Origin: Ptiloglossa arizonensis
Taxonomy: Eukaryota; Arthropoda; Insecta; Hymenoptera; Colletidae
Assembly: GCF_051014685.1 (NCBI RefSeq)
Contig: NW_027479052.1
Location: 124,001 to 188,000, forward strand
DNA: 64,000 nt
Direction: 5' to 3'
This document shows, in pieces, positions 28,401 to 43,679 of this stretch (the stretch's first letter is position 1; each line of letters begins with the position of its first letter). A model generated the notes under the pieces. That model did no database searches. It was not told the origin of the DNA and worked only from the letters and a program-made list of their open reading frames with translations. Position numbers and translations under genes: made by a program.

Positions 28401-31400
28401 GTATAACGTATAGTGTGCAACGTATAACGTATAACGTATAACGTATATCGTGTAACGTATAACGTGTAACGTATAACGTATAACGTATAACGTATAACGT
28501 ATAACGTATAACGTATAACGTATAACGTATAACGTATAACGTATAACGTATAACGTATAACGTATAACGTATAACGTAGAACGTAGAACGTATAACGTAT
28601 AACGTATAACGTCTAACGTATAACGTATAACGTATAACGTATAACGTATAACGTATAACATATAATGTATAACGCATATCCTAGAACTTATGCCGTATAA
28701 CGTATAGTGTGCAACGTATAACGTATAACGTATAACGTATACCGTATAACGTATAACGTATAACGTATAACGTATAACGTATAACGTATAACGTATAACG
28801 TATAACGTATAACGTATACGTATAACGTATAACATATAATGTATAACGCATATCCTAGAACTTATGCTGAATAACGTATAACGTATAGCGTATAACGTAT
28901 AACGTATAACGTATAACGTATAACGTATAACGTATAACGTATAACGTATAACGTATAACGTATTATGTATAACGTATAACGTATATCGTATAACGTATAA
29001 CGTATAACATATAATATATAACGCATATCCTAGAACTTATGCGGTATAACGTATAGTGTATAACGTATAACGTATAACATATAATATATAACGCATATCC
29101 TAGAACTTATGCGGTATAACGTATAGTGTATAACGTATAACGTATAACGTATAGTGTATAACGTATAACGTATAACGTATAGTGTATAACGTATAACGTA
29201 TAACGTATAACGTATAACTTTTAACGTATAACGTATAACGTATAACGTAATACGTATAACGTATGACGTATAACGTATAACGTATAACGTATAACGTATA
29301 ACGTATAACGTATAACGTATAACGTATAACGTATAACGTATAACGTATAACGTATAACGTATAACGTATAACGTATAACGTACAACGAGTAACGTATAAC
29401 GTCTAACGTATAACGTATAACGTATAACGTATAACGTATAACGTATAACGTATAACGTATAACGTTTAACGTATAACGTGTAACGGATAACGTATAACGT
29501 ATACCGTGTAACGTATAACGTGTAACGTATAACGTATAACGTATAACGTATATGGTATAACGTATAACGTATAACGCATAACGTATAACGTATAACGTAT
29601 AACGGATACCGTGTAACGTATAACGTATAACGTATAACGTATAACATATAATATATAAAGCATATCCTAGAACTTATGCCGTATAACGTATAGTGTGCAA
29701 CGTATAACGTATAACGTATAACGTATATCGTGTAACGTATAACGTGTAACGTATAACGTATAACGTATAACGTATAACGTATAACGTATAACGTATAACG
29801 TATAACGTATAACGTATAACGTATAACGTATAACGTATAACGTAGAACGTAGAACGTATAACGTATAACGTATAACGTCTAACGTATAACGTATAACGTA
29901 TAACGTATAACGTATAACGTATAACATATAATATATAACGCATATCCTAGAACTTATGCCGTATAACGTATAGTGTGCAACGTATAACGTATAACGTATA
30001 ACGTATAACGTATAACGTATAACGTATAACGTATAACGTATAACGTATATCGTGTAACGTATAACGTGTAACGTATAACGTATAACGTATAACGTATAAC
30101 GTATAACGTCTAACGTACAACGTATAACGTATAACGTATAACGTATAACGTATAACGTATAACGTATAACGTATAACGTATAACGTATAACGTATAACGT
30201 ATAACGTATAACGTATAACGTATAACGTATAACGTATAACGTATAACGTATAACGTATAACGTATAACGTATAACGTATAACGTATAACGTATAACGTAT
30301 AACGTATAACGTATAACGTATAACGTATAACGTATAACGTATAACGTATAACGTATAACGTATAACGTATAACGTATAACGTATAACATATAATGTATAA
30401 CGCATATCCTAGAACTTATGCTGAATAACGTATAACGTATAACGTATAACGTATAACGTATAACGTGTAACGTATAACGTATATCGTGTAACGTATAACG
30501 TGTAACGTATAAAGTACAACGTATAACGTACAACGTATAACGTATAACGTATAACGTATAACGTATAACGTATAACGTATAACGTATAACGTATAACGTA
30601 TAACGTATAACGTATAACGTATACCGTGTAACGTATAACGTGTAACGTATAACGTATAACCTATAACGTATAACGTATAACGTATAACGTATAACGTATA
30701 ACGTATAACGTATAACGTATAACGTATAACGTATAACGTATAACGTATAACGTATAACGTATAACGTATAACGTATAACGTGTAACGTAGAACGTATAAC
30801 GTATAACGTATAACGTCTAACGTATAACGTATAACGTATAACGTATAACGTATAACGTATAACATATAATATATAACGCATATCCTAGAACTTATGCCGT
30901 ATAACGTATAGTGTGCAACGTATAACGTATAACGTATAACGTATAACGTATAACGTATAACGTATAACGTATATCGTGTAACGTATAACGTGTAACGTAT
31001 AACGTATAACGTATAACGTATAACGTATAACGTCTAACGTACAACGTATAACGTATAACGTATAACGTATAACGTATAACGTATAACGTATAACGTATAA
31101 CGTATAACGTATAACGTATAACGTATACGTATAACGTATAACATATAATGTATAACGCATATCCTAGAACTTATGCTGAATAACGTATAACGTATAGCGT
31201 ATAACGTATAACGTATAACGTATAACGTATAACGTATAACGTATAACGTATAACGTATAACGTATAACGTATAACGTATGACGTATAACGTATATCGTAT
31301 AACGTATAACGTATAACATATAATATATAACGCATATCCTAGAACTTATGCGGTATAACGTATAGTGTATAACGTATAACGTATAACGTATAGTGTATAA

Positions 31401-32953
31401 CGTATAACGTATAACGTATAGTGTATAACGTATAACGTATAACGTATAACGTATAACTTTTAACGTATAACGTATAACGTATAACGTAATACGTATAACG
31501 TATGACGTATAACGTATAACGTATAACGTATAACGTATAACGTATAACGTATAACGTATAACGTATAACGTGTAACGTGTAACGTATAACGTATAACGTA
31601 TAACGTATAACGTATAACGTATAACGTATAACGTATAACGTATAACGTATAACGTATAACGTATAACGGATAACGTATAACGTATACCGTGTAACGTATA
31701 ACGTATAACGTATAACGTATAACGTATAACGTATAACGTATAACGTATAACGTATAACGTATAACAAATAACGTATAACGTATAACGTGTAACGTATAAC
31801 GTGTAACGGATAACGTATAACGTATACCGTGTAACGTATAACGTGTAACGTATAACGTATAACGTATAACGTATATGGTATAACGTATAACGTATAACGC
31901 ATAACGTATAACGTATAACGTATAACGGATAACGTATAACGTATACCGTGTAACGTATAACGTATAACGTATAACGTATAACATATAATATATAAAGCAT
32001 ATCCTAGAACTTATGCCGTATAACGTATAGTGTGCAACGTATAACGTATAACGTATAACGTATATCGTGTAACGTATAACGTGTAACGTATAACGTATAA
32101 CGTATAACGTATAACGTATAACGTATAACGTATAACGTATAACGTATAACGTATAACGTATAACGTATAACGTATAACGTATAACGTATAACGTAGAACG
32201 TAGAACGTATAACGTATAACGTATAACGTCTAACGTATAACGTATAACGTATAACGTATAACGTATAACGTATAACATATAATGTATAACGCATATCCTA
32301 GAACTTATGCCGTATAACGTATAGTGTGCAACGTATAACGTATAACGTATAACGTATACCGTATAACGTATAACGTATAACGTATAACGTATAACGTATA
32401 ACGTATAACGTATAACGTATAACGTATACGTATAACGTATAACATATAATGTATAACGCATATCCTAGAACTTATGCTGAATAACGTATAACGTATAGCG
32501 TATAACGTATAACGTATAACGTATAACGTATAACGTATAACGTATAACGTATAACGTATAACGTATAACGTATTATGTATAACGTATAACGTATATCGTA
32601 TAACGTATAACGTATAACATATAATATATAACGCATATCCTAGAACTTATGCGGTATAACGTATAGTGTATAACGTATAACGTATAACGTATAGTGTATA
32701 ACGTATAACGTATAACGTATAGTGTATAACGTATAACGTATAACGTATAACGTATAACTTTTAACGTATAACGTATAACGTATAACGTAATACGTATAAC
32801 GTATGACGTATAACGTATAACGTATAACGTATAACGTATAACGTATAACGTATAACGTGTAACGTATAACGTATAACGTATAACGTATAACGTATGACGT
32901 ATAACGTATATCGTATAACGTATAACGTATAACATATAATATATAACGCATAT
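25477..32953. repeat. Higher-order repeat zone 2, second copy
   Basis: Anchors: 25477 B, 25644 A, 25819 C, 26134 C, 26329 A, 26504 C, 27169 B, 27456 B, 27623 A, 27952 A, 28386 B, 28680 B, 28854 A, 29029 C, 29099 C, 29666 B, 29946 B, 30408 A, 30884 B, 31163 A, 31338 C, 32003 B, 32297 B, 32464 A, 32639 C. Two extra heptamers between 29946 and 30408 account for the step in offset from 7,463 to 7,477 bp. At the right end the next anchor (32954) is type C, whereas the anchor at the matching place in the first copy (25477) is type B, so the junctions differ. Confidence 0.93.
27721..27874. repeat. 154-bp cassette, copy 2
   Basis: Same unit order as copy 1, at the 7,463-bp offset of the zone 2 repeat, including the AGTATAG end unit. 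Confidence 0.92.
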
Positions 32954-35900
32954 CCTAGAACTTATGCGGTATAACGTATAGTGTATAACGTATAACGTAT
33001 AACGTATAGTGTATAACGTATAACGTATAACGTATAGTGTATAACGTATAACGTATAACGTATAACGTATAACTTTTAACGTATAACGTATAACGTATAA
33101 CGTATAACGTATACGTATAACGTATAACATATAATGTATAACGCATATCCTAGAACTTATGCTGAATAACGTATAACGTATAGCGTATAACGTATAACGT
33201 ATAACGTATAACGTATAACGTATAACGTATAACGTATAACGTATAACGTATAACGTATAACGTATGACGTATAACGTATATCGTATAACGTATAACGTAT
33301 AACATATAATATATAACGCATATCCTAGAACTTATGCGGTATAACGTATAGTGTATAACGTATAACGTATAACGTATAGTGTATAACGTATAACGTATAA
33401 CGTATAGTGTATAACGTATAACGTATAACGTATAACGTATAACTTTTAACGTATAACGTATAACGTATAACGTAATACGTATAACGTATGACGTATAACG
33501 TATAACGTATAACGTATAACGTATAACGTATAACGTATAACGTATAACGTATAACGTGTAACGTGTAACGTATAACGTATACCGTGTAACGTATAACGTG
33601 TAACGTATAACGTATAACGTATAACGTATATGGTATAACGTATAACGTATAACGCATAACGTATAACGTATAACGTATAACGTATAACGTATAACGTATA
33701 ACGTATAACGTATAACGTATAACGTATAACGTATAACGTATAACGTATAACGTATAACGTATAACTTTTAACGTATAACGTATAACGTATAACGTAATAC
33801 GTATAACGTATGACGTATAACGTATAACGTATAACGTATAACGTATAACGTATAACGTATAACGTATAACGTATAACGTATAACGTGTAACGTGTAACGT
33901 ATAACGTATAACGTATAACGTATAACGTATAACGTATAACGTATAACGTATAACGTATAACGTATAACGTATAACGTATAACGTATATCGTGTAACGTAT
34001 AACGTGTAACGTATAACGTATAACGTATAACGTATAACGTATAACGTATAACGTATAACGTATAACGTATAACGTATAACGTATAACGTATAACGTATAA
34101 CGTATAACGTATAACGTAGAACGTAGAACGTATAACGTATAACGTATAACGTCTAACGTATAACGTATAACGTATAACGTATAACGTATAACGTATAACA
34201 TATAATGTATAACGCATATCCTAGAACTTATGCCGTATAACGTATAGTGTGCAACGTATAACGTATAACGTATAACGTATACCGTATAACGTATAACGTA
34301 TAACGTATAACGTATAACGTATAACGTATAACGTATAACGTATAACGTATAACGTATAACGTATAACGTATAACGTATAACGTATAACGTATAACGTGTA
34401 ACGTGTAACGTATAACGTATACCGTGTAACGTATAACGTGTAACGTATAACGTATAACGTATAACGTATAACGTATAACGTATAACGTATAACGTATGAC
34501 GTATAACGTATATCGTATAACGTATAACGTATAACATATAATATATAACGCATATCCTAGAACTTATGCGGTATAACGTATAGTGTATAACGTATAACGT
34601 ATAACGTATAGTGTATAACGTATAACGTATAACGTATAGTGTATAACGTATAACGTATAACGTATAACGTATAACTTTTAACGTATAACGTATAACGTAT
34701 AACGTATAACGTATACGTATAACGTATAACATATAATGTATAACGCATATCCTAGAACTTATGCTGAATAACGTATAACGTATAGCGTATAACGTATAAC
34801 GTATAACGTATAACGTATAACGTATAACGTATAACGTATAACGTATAACGTATAACGTATAACGTATGACGTATAACGTATATCGTATAACGTATAACGT
34901 ATAACATATAATATATAACGCATATCCTAGAACTTATGCGGTATAACGTATAGTGTATAACGTATAACGTATAACGTATAGTGTATAACGTATAACGTAT
35001 AACGTATAGTGTATAACGTATAACGTATAACGTATAACGTATAACTTTTAACGTATAACGTATAACGTATAACGTAATACGTATAACGTATGACGTATAA
35101 CGTATAACGTATAACGTATAACGTATAACGTATAACGTATAACGTATAACGTATAACGTGTAACGTGTAACGTATAACGTATACCGTGTAACGTATAACG
35201 TGTAACGTATAACGTATAACGTATAACGTATATGGTATAACGTATAACGTATAACGCATAACGTATAACGTATAACGTATAACGTATAACGTATAACGTA
35301 TAACGTATAACGTATAACGTATAACGTATAACGTATAACGTATAACGTATAACGTATAACGTATAACTTTTAACGTATAACGTATAACGTATAACGTAAT
35401 ACGTATAACGTATGACGTATAACGTATAACGTATAACGTATAACGTATAACGTATAACGTATAACGTATAACGTATAACGTATAACGTGTAACGTGTAAC
35501 GTATAACGTATAACGTATAACGTATAACGTATAACGTATAACGTATAACGTATAACGTATAACGTATAACGTATAACGTATAACGTATATCGTGTAACGT
35601 ATAACGTGTAACGTATAACGTATAACGTATAACGTATAACGTATAACGTATAACGTATAACGTATAACGTATAACGTATAACGTATAACGTATAACGTAT
35701 AACGTATAACGTATAACGTAGAACGTAGAACGTATAACGTATAACGTATAACGTCTAACGTATAACGTATAACGTATAACGTATAACGTATAACGTATAA
35801 CATATAATGTATAACGCATATCCTAGAACTTATGCCGTATAACGTATAGTGTGCAACGTATAACGTATAACGTATAACGTATACCGTATAACGTATAACG

Positions 35901-36170
35901 TATAACGTATAACGTATAACGTATAACGTATAACGTATAACGTATAACGTATACGTATAACGTATAACATATAATGTATAACGCATATCCTAGAACTTAT
36001 GCTGAATAACGTATAACGTATAACGTATAACGTATAACGTATAACGTATAACGTATAACGTATAACGTATAACGTATAACGTATAACGTATAACGTATAA
36101 CGTATTATGTATAACGTATAACGTATATCGTATAACGTATAACGTATAACATATAATTTATAACGCATAT
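32954..36170. repeat. Zone 2 tail with 1,602-bp tandem duplication
   Basis: Anchors: 32954 C, 33149 A, 33324 C, 34220 B, 34556 C, 34751 A, 34926 C, 35822 B, 35989 A. The stretch 33149-34220 repeats at 34751-35822 with a constant offset of 1,602 bp (33149/34751, 33324/34926, 34220/35822), and CTTTTAA units at 33443 and 33765 recur at 35045 and 35367. 1,602 is 228 heptamers plus 6, as expected when one 6-bp unit is included. The opening anchors 32639, 32954, 33149, 33324 repeat the order and spacing of 25819, 26134, 26329, 26504. Confidence 0.9.
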
Positions 36171-36408
36171 CCTAGAACTTATGCGGTATAACGTATAGTG
36201 TATAACGTATAACGTATAACGTATAGTGTATAACGTATAACGTATAACGTATAGTGTATAACGTATAACGTATAACGTATAACGTATAACTTTTAACGTA
36301 TAACGTATAACGTATAACGTAATACGTATAACGTATGACGTATAACGTATAACGTATAACGTATAACGTATAACGTATAACGTATAACGTGTAACGTATA
36401 ACGTATAA

Positions 36409-36562
36409 CGTATAGCGTATAACGTATATCGCATAACGTATAACGTATAACGTATCACGTATAAAGGATAACGTGTAACGTATATCGTATATCGTATACC
36501 GTATAACGTACAACGAGTGACGTATAACGCATAACGTATAACGTGTAACGTATAAAGTATAA
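36409..36562. repeat. 154-bp cassette, copy 3
   Basis: Short form ending in AGTATAA. A CTTTTAA signature begins 119 bp upstream at 36290. Confidence 0.91.
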
Positions 36563-38549
36563 CGTATAACGTATAACGTATAACGTATAACGTATAACGT
36601 ATAACGTATAACGTATAACGTATAATGTATAACGCATATCCTAGAACTTATGCTGAATAACGTATAACGTATAACGTATAACGTATAACGTATAACGTAT
36701 AACGTATAACGTATAACGTATAACGTATAACGTGTAACGTATAAAGTATAACGTATAACGTATAACGTATAACGTATAACGTATAACGTATAACGTATAA
36801 CGTATAACGTATAACGTATAACGTATAACGTATAACGTATAACGTATAACGTATAACGTATAACGTATAACGTATAACGTCTAACGTATAACGTATAACG
36901 TATAACGTATAACGTATAACGTATAACGTATAACGTATAACATATAATATATAACGCATATGCTAGAACTTATGCCGTATAACGTATAGTGTGCAACGTA
37001 TAACGTATAACGTATAACGTATAACGTATAACGTATAACGTATAACGTATAACGTATAACGTATAACGTATAACGTATAACGTATAACGTATAACGTATA
37101 ACGTATAACTTTTAACGTATAACGTATAACGTATAACGTAATACGTATAACGTATGACGTATAACGTATAACGTATAACGTATAACGTATAACGTATAAC
37201 GTATAACGTATAACGTATAACGTATAACGTGTAACGTGTAACGTATAACGTATAACGTATAACGTATAACGTATAACGTATAACGTATAACGTATAACGT
37301 ATAACGTATAACGTATAACGTATAACGGATAACGTATAACGTATACCGTGTAACGTATAACGTATAACGTATAACGTATAACGTATAACGTATAACGTAT
37401 AACGTATAACGTATAACGTATAACGTATAACGTATAACGAATAACGTATAACGTATAACGTGTAACGTATAACGTGTAACGGATAGCGTATAACGTATAC
37501 CGTGTAACGTATAACGTGTAACGTATAACGTATAACGTATAACGTATATGGTATAACGTATAACGTATAACGCATAACGTATAACGTATAACGTATAACG
37601 GATAACGTATAACGTATACCGTGTAACGTATAACGTATAACGTATAACGTATAACATATAATATATAAAGCATATCCTAGAACTTTTGCCGTATAACGTA
37701 TAGTGTGCAACGTATAACGTATAACGTATAACGTATATCGTGTAACGTATAACGTGTAACGTATAACGTATAACGTATAACGTATAACGTATAACGTATA
37801 ACGTATAACGTATAACGTATAACGTATAACGTATAACGTATAACGTATAACGTAGAACGTAGAACGTATAACGTATAACGTATAACGTCTAACGTATAAC
37901 GTATAACGTATAACGTATAACGTATAACGTATAACATATAATGTATAACGCATATCCTAGAACTTATGCCGTATAACGTATAGTGTGCAACGTATAACGT
38001 ATAACGTATAACGTATACCGTATAACGTATAACGTATAACGTATAACGTATAACGTATAACGTATAACGTATAACGTATAACGTATACGTATAACGTATA
38101 ACATATAATGTATAACGCATATCCTAGAACTTATGCTGAATAACGTATAACGTATAGCGTATAACGTATAACGTATAACGTATAACGTATAACGTATAAC
38201 GTATAACGTATAACGTATAACGTATAACGTATAACGTATAACGTATAACGTATAACGTATAACGTATATCGTATAACGTATAACGTATAACATATAATAT
38301 ATAACGCATATCCTAGAACATATGCGGTATAACGTATAGTGTATAACGTATAACGTATAACGTATAGTGTATAACGTATAACGTATAACGTATAGTGTAT
38401 AACGTATAACGTATAACGTATAACGTATAACTTTTAACGTATAACGTATAACGTATAACGTAATACGTATAACGTATGACGTATAACGTATAACGTATAA
38501 CGTATAACGTATAACGTATAACGTATAACGTGTAACGTATAACGTATAA

Positions 38550-38703
38550 CGTATAGCGTATAACGTATATCGCATAACGTATAACGTATAACGTATCACG
38601 TATAAAGGATAACGTGTAACGTATATCGTATATCGTATACCGTATAACGTACAACGAGTGACGTATAACGCATAACGTATAACGTGTAACGTATAAAGTA
38701 TAA
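38550..38703. repeat. 154-bp cassette, copy 4
   Basis: Short form ending in AGTATAA. A CTTTTAA signature begins 119 bp upstream at 38431. Confidence 0.91.
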
Positions 38704-40669
38704 CGTATAACGTATAACGTATAACGTATAACGTATAACGTATAACGTATAACGTATAACGTATAACGTATAATGTATAACGCATATCCTAGAACTTATG
38801 CTGAATAACGTATAACGTATAACGTATAACGTATAACGTATAACGTATAACGTATAACGTATAACGTATAACGTGTAACGTATAAAGTATAACGTATAAC
38901 GTATAACGTATAACGTATAACGTATAACGTATAACGTATAACGTATAACGTATAATGTATAACGCATATCCTAGAACTTATGCTGAATATCGTATAACCT
39001 ATAACGTATAACGTATAACGTATAACGTATAACGTATAACGTATAACGTATAACCTATAACGTATAACGTATAGCGTATAACGTATAACGTATAACGTAT
39101 AACGTATAACGTATAACGTATAACGTATAACGTCTAACGTATAACGTATAACGTATAACGTATAACGTATAACGTATAACGTATAACATATAATATATAA
39201 CGCATATGCTAGAACTTATGCCGTATAACGTATAGTGTGCAACGTATAACGTATAACGTATAACGTATAACGTATAACGTATAACGTATAACGTATAACG
39301 TATAACGTATAACGTATAACGTATAACGTATAACGTATAACGTATAACGTATAACGTATAACGTATAACGTATAACGTATAACGTATAACGTATAACGTA
39401 TAACGTATAACGTATAACGTATAACGTATAACGTATAACGTATAACGTATAACGTATAACGTATAACGTATAACGTATAACGTATAACGTATAACGTATA
39501 ACGTATAACGTATAACGTATAACGTATAACGTATAACGTATAACATATAATGTATAACGCATATCCTAGAACTTATGCTGAATAACGTATAACGTATAAC
39601 GTATAACGTATAACGTATAACGTATAACGTATAACGTGTAACGTATAACGTATATCGTGTAACGTATAACGTGTAACGTATACCGTATAACGTATAACGT
39701 ATAACGTATAACGTATAACGTATAACGTATAACGTATAACGTATAACGTATAACGTATAACGTATAACGTATAACGTATAACGTATAACATATAATATAT
39801 AACGCATATCCTAGAACTTATGCCGTATAACGTATAGTGTGCAACGTATAACGTATAACGTATAACGTATACCGTATAACGTATAACGTATAACGTATAA
39901 CGTATAACGTATAACGTATAACGTATAACGTATAACGTATAACGTATAACGTATAACGTATAACGTATAACGTATAACATATAATATATAACGCATATCC
40001 TAGAACTTATGCCGTATAACGTATAGTGTGCAACGTATAACGTATAACGTATAACGTATAACGTATAACGTATAACGTATAACGTATAACGTATAACGTA
40101 TAACGTATAACGTATAACGTATAACGTATAACGTATAACGTATAACGTATACGTATAACGTATAACATATAATGTATAACGCATATCCTAGAACTTATGC
40201 TGAATAACGTATAACGTATAGCGTATAACGTATAACGTATAACGTATAACGTATAACGTATAACGTATAACGTATAACGTATAACGTATAACGTATAACG
40301 TATAACGTATAACGTATAACGTATAACGTATAACGTATAACGTATAACGTATATCGTATAACGTATAACGTATAACATATAATATATAACGCATATCCTA
40401 GAACTTATGCGGTATAACGTATAGTGTATAACGTATAACGTATAACGTATAGTGTATAACGTATAACGTATAACGTATAGTGTATAACGTATAACGTATA
40501 ACGTATAGTGTATAACGTATAACGTATAACGTATAACGTATAACTTTTAACGTATAACGTATAACGTATAACGTAATACGTATAACGTATGACGTATAAC
40601 GTATAACGTATAACGTATAACGTATAACGTATAACGTATAACGTATAACGTGTAACGTATAACGTATAA

Positions 40670-40809
40670 CGTATAGCGTATAACGTATATCGCATAACGT
40701 ATAACCTATAACGTATCACGTATAAAGGATAACGTGTAACGTATATCGTATATCGTATACCGTATAACGTACAACGAGTGACGTATAACGCATAACGTAT
40801 AACGTGTAA
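40670..40809. repeat. Cassette, copy 5 (long form, 140-bp core)
   Basis: The first 20 units are conserved except CCTATAA at 40705-40711. A run of about eight canonical units and a second CGTGTAA separate the core from the AGTATAA end unit. This long form is shared by all copies between 40.6 and 47.8 kb and by the copy at 56668. Confidence 0.9.
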
Positions 40810-41418
40810 CGTATAACGTATAACGTATAACGTATAACGTATAACGTATAACGTATAACGTATAACGTGTAACGTATAAAGTATAACGTAAAACGTATAA
40901 CGTATAACGTATAACGTATAACGTATAACGTATAACGTATAACGTATAATGTGTAACGCATATCCTAGAACTTATGCTGAATAACGTATAACGTATAACG
41001 TATAACGTATAACGTATAACGTATAACGTATAACGTATAACGTATAACGTATAACGTATAACGTATAACGTATAACGTATAACGTATAACGTATAACGTA
41101 TAACGTATAACGTATAACGTATAACGTATAACGTCTAACGTATAACGTATAACGTATAACGTATAACGTATAACGTATAACGTATAACATATAATATATA
41201 ACGCATATGCTAGAACTTATGCCGTATAACGTATAGTGTGCAACGTATAACGTATAACGTATAACGTATAACGAATAACGTATAACGTATAACGTATAAC
41301 GTATAACGTATAACGTATAACGTATAACGTATAACGTATAACGTATAACGTATAACGTATAACGTATAACGTATAACATATAATGTATAACGCATATCCT
41401 AGAACTTATGCTGAATAA

Positions 41419-41873
41419 CGTATAACGTATAACGTATAACGTATAACGTATAACGTATAACGTATAACGTATAACGTATAACGTATAACGTATAACGTAT
41501 AACGTATAACGTATAACGTATAACGTATAACGTATAACGTATAACGTATAACGTATAACGTATAACGTATAACGTATAACGTATAACGTATAACGTATAA
41601 CGTATAACGTATAACGTATAACGTATAACGTATAACGTATAACGTATAACGTATAACGTATAACGTATAACGTATAACGTATAACGTATAACGTATAACG
41701 TATAACGTATAACGTATAACGTATAACGTATAACGTATAACGTATAACGTATAACGTATAACGTATAACGTATAACGTATAACGTATAACGTATAACGTA
41801 TAACGTATAACGTATAACGTATAACGTATAACGTATAACGTATAACGTATAACGTATAACGTATAACGTATAA
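41419..41873. repeat. Pure run of 65 canonical units
   Basis: 455 bp of CGTATAA with no substitution that I could see, from the end of the anchor at 41398 to the CTTTTAA unit at 41874. Confidence 0.9.
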
Positions 41874-41992
41874 CTTTTAACGTATAACGTATAACGTATA
41901 ACGTAATACGTATAACGTATGACGTATAACGTATAACGTATAACGTATAACGTATAACGTATAACGTATAACGTGTAACGTATAACGTATAA

Positions 41993-42132
41993 CGTATAGC
42001 GTATAACGTATATCGCATAACGTATAACGTATAACGTATCACGTATAAAGGATAACGTGTAACGTATATCGTATATCGTATACCGTATAACGTACAACGA
42101 GTGACGTATAACGCATAACGTATAACGTGTAA
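41993..42132. repeat. Cassette, copy 6 (long form)
   Basis: Core of 20 units, then eight canonical units, CGTGTAA (42189-42195), CGTATAA and AGTATAA. A CTTTTAA signature begins 119 bp upstream at 41874. Confidence 0.9.
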
Positions 42133-42538
42133 CGTATAACGTATAACGTATAACGTATAACGTATAACGTATAACGTATAACGTATAACGTGTAACGTAT
42201 AAAGTATAACGTATAACGTATAACGTATAACGTATAACGTATAACGTATAACGTATAACGTATAACGTATAACGTATAACGTATAACGTATAACGTATAA
42301 CGTATAACGTATAACATATAACGTATAACGTATAACGTATAACGTATAACGTATAACGTATAACGTATAACGTATAACGTATAACGTATAACGTATAACG
42401 TATAACGTATAACGTATAACTTTTAACGTATAACGTATAACGTATAACGTAATACGTATAACGTATGACGTATAACGTATAACGTATAACGTATAACGTA
42501 TAACGTATAACGTATAACGTGTAACGTATAACGTATAA

Positions 42539-42678
42539 CGTATAGCGTATAACGTATATCGCATAACGTATAACGTATAACGTATCACGTATAAAGGATA
42601 ACGTGTAACGTATATCGTATATCGTATACCGTATAACGTACAACGAGTGACGTATAACGCATAACGTATAACGTGTAA
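42539..42678. repeat. Cassette, copy 7 (long form)
   Basis: Only 546 bp after copy 6, with its own CTTTTAA signature 119 bp upstream at 42420, so signature and cassette duplicated together. Confidence 0.9.
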
Positions 42679-43679
42679 CGTATAACGTATAACGTATAAC
42701 GTATAACGTATAACGTATAACGTATAACGTATAACGTGTAACGTATAAAGTATAACGTATAACGTATAACGTATAACGTATAACGTATAACGTATAACGT
42801 ATAACGTATAACGTATAATGTATAACGCATTTCCTAGAACTTATGCTGAATAACGTATAACGTATAACGTATAACGTATAACGTATAACGTATAACGTAT
42901 AACGTATAACGTATAACGTATAACATATAACGTATAACGTATAACGTATAACGTATAACGTATAACGTATAACGTATAACGTATAACGTATAACGTATAA
43001 CGTATAACGTATAACGTATAACGTATAACTTTTAACGTATAACGTATAACGTATAACGTAATACGTATAACGTATGACGTATAACGTATAACGTATAACG
43101 TATAACGTATAACGTATAACGTATAACGTATAACGTATAACGTATAACGTATAACGTATAACGTCTAACGTATAACGTATAACGTATAACGTATAACGTA
43201 TAACGTATAACGTATAACATATAATATATAACGCATATGCTAGAACTTATGCCGTATAACGTATAGTGTGCAACGTATAACGTATAACGTATAACGTATA
43301 ACGTATAACGTATAACGTATAACGTATAACGTATAACGTATAACGTATAACGTATAACGTATAACGTATAACGTATAACGTATAACGTATAACGTATAAC
43401 ATATAATGTATAACGCATATCCTAGAACTTATGCTGAATAACGTATAACGTATAACGTATAACGTATAACGTATAACGTATAACGTATAACGTATAACGT
43501 ATAACGTATAACGTATAACGTATAACGTATAACGTATAACGTATAACGTATAACGTATAACGTATAACGTATAACTTTTAACGTATAACGTATAACGTAT
43601 AACGTAATACGTATAACGTATGACGTATAACGTATAACGTATAACGTATAACGTATAACGTGTAACGTATAACGTATAA

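Larger units (their letters stand above)
36171..41397. repeat. Mixed satellite stretch linking zones 2 and 3
   Basis: Anchors: 36171 C (preceded by TTTATAA), 36640 A, 36962 B, 37676 B, 37956 B, 38123 A, 38312 C (CATATGC for CTTATGC), 38788 A, 38970 A, 39208 B, 39565 A, 39810 B, 39999 B, 40187 A, 40397 C, 40964 A (TGTGTAA before CGCATAT), 41209 B. The order 36171 to 39208 matches 51188 to 54253 and 59920 to 63027, so this is an early copy of the zone 3 module. The first anchors with GCTAGAA instead of CCTAGAA appear here (36962, 39208, 41209). A run of 43 canonical units spans 39243-39543. Confidence 0.86.

Noticed and set aside
18014..32953. The 7.46-kb duplication as an assembly artefact
   Set aside because: Not excluded, but the copies differ by substitutions, a two-heptamer gain and different right-hand junctions, which a simple duplicated contig segment would not show. 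Read coverage would settle it.
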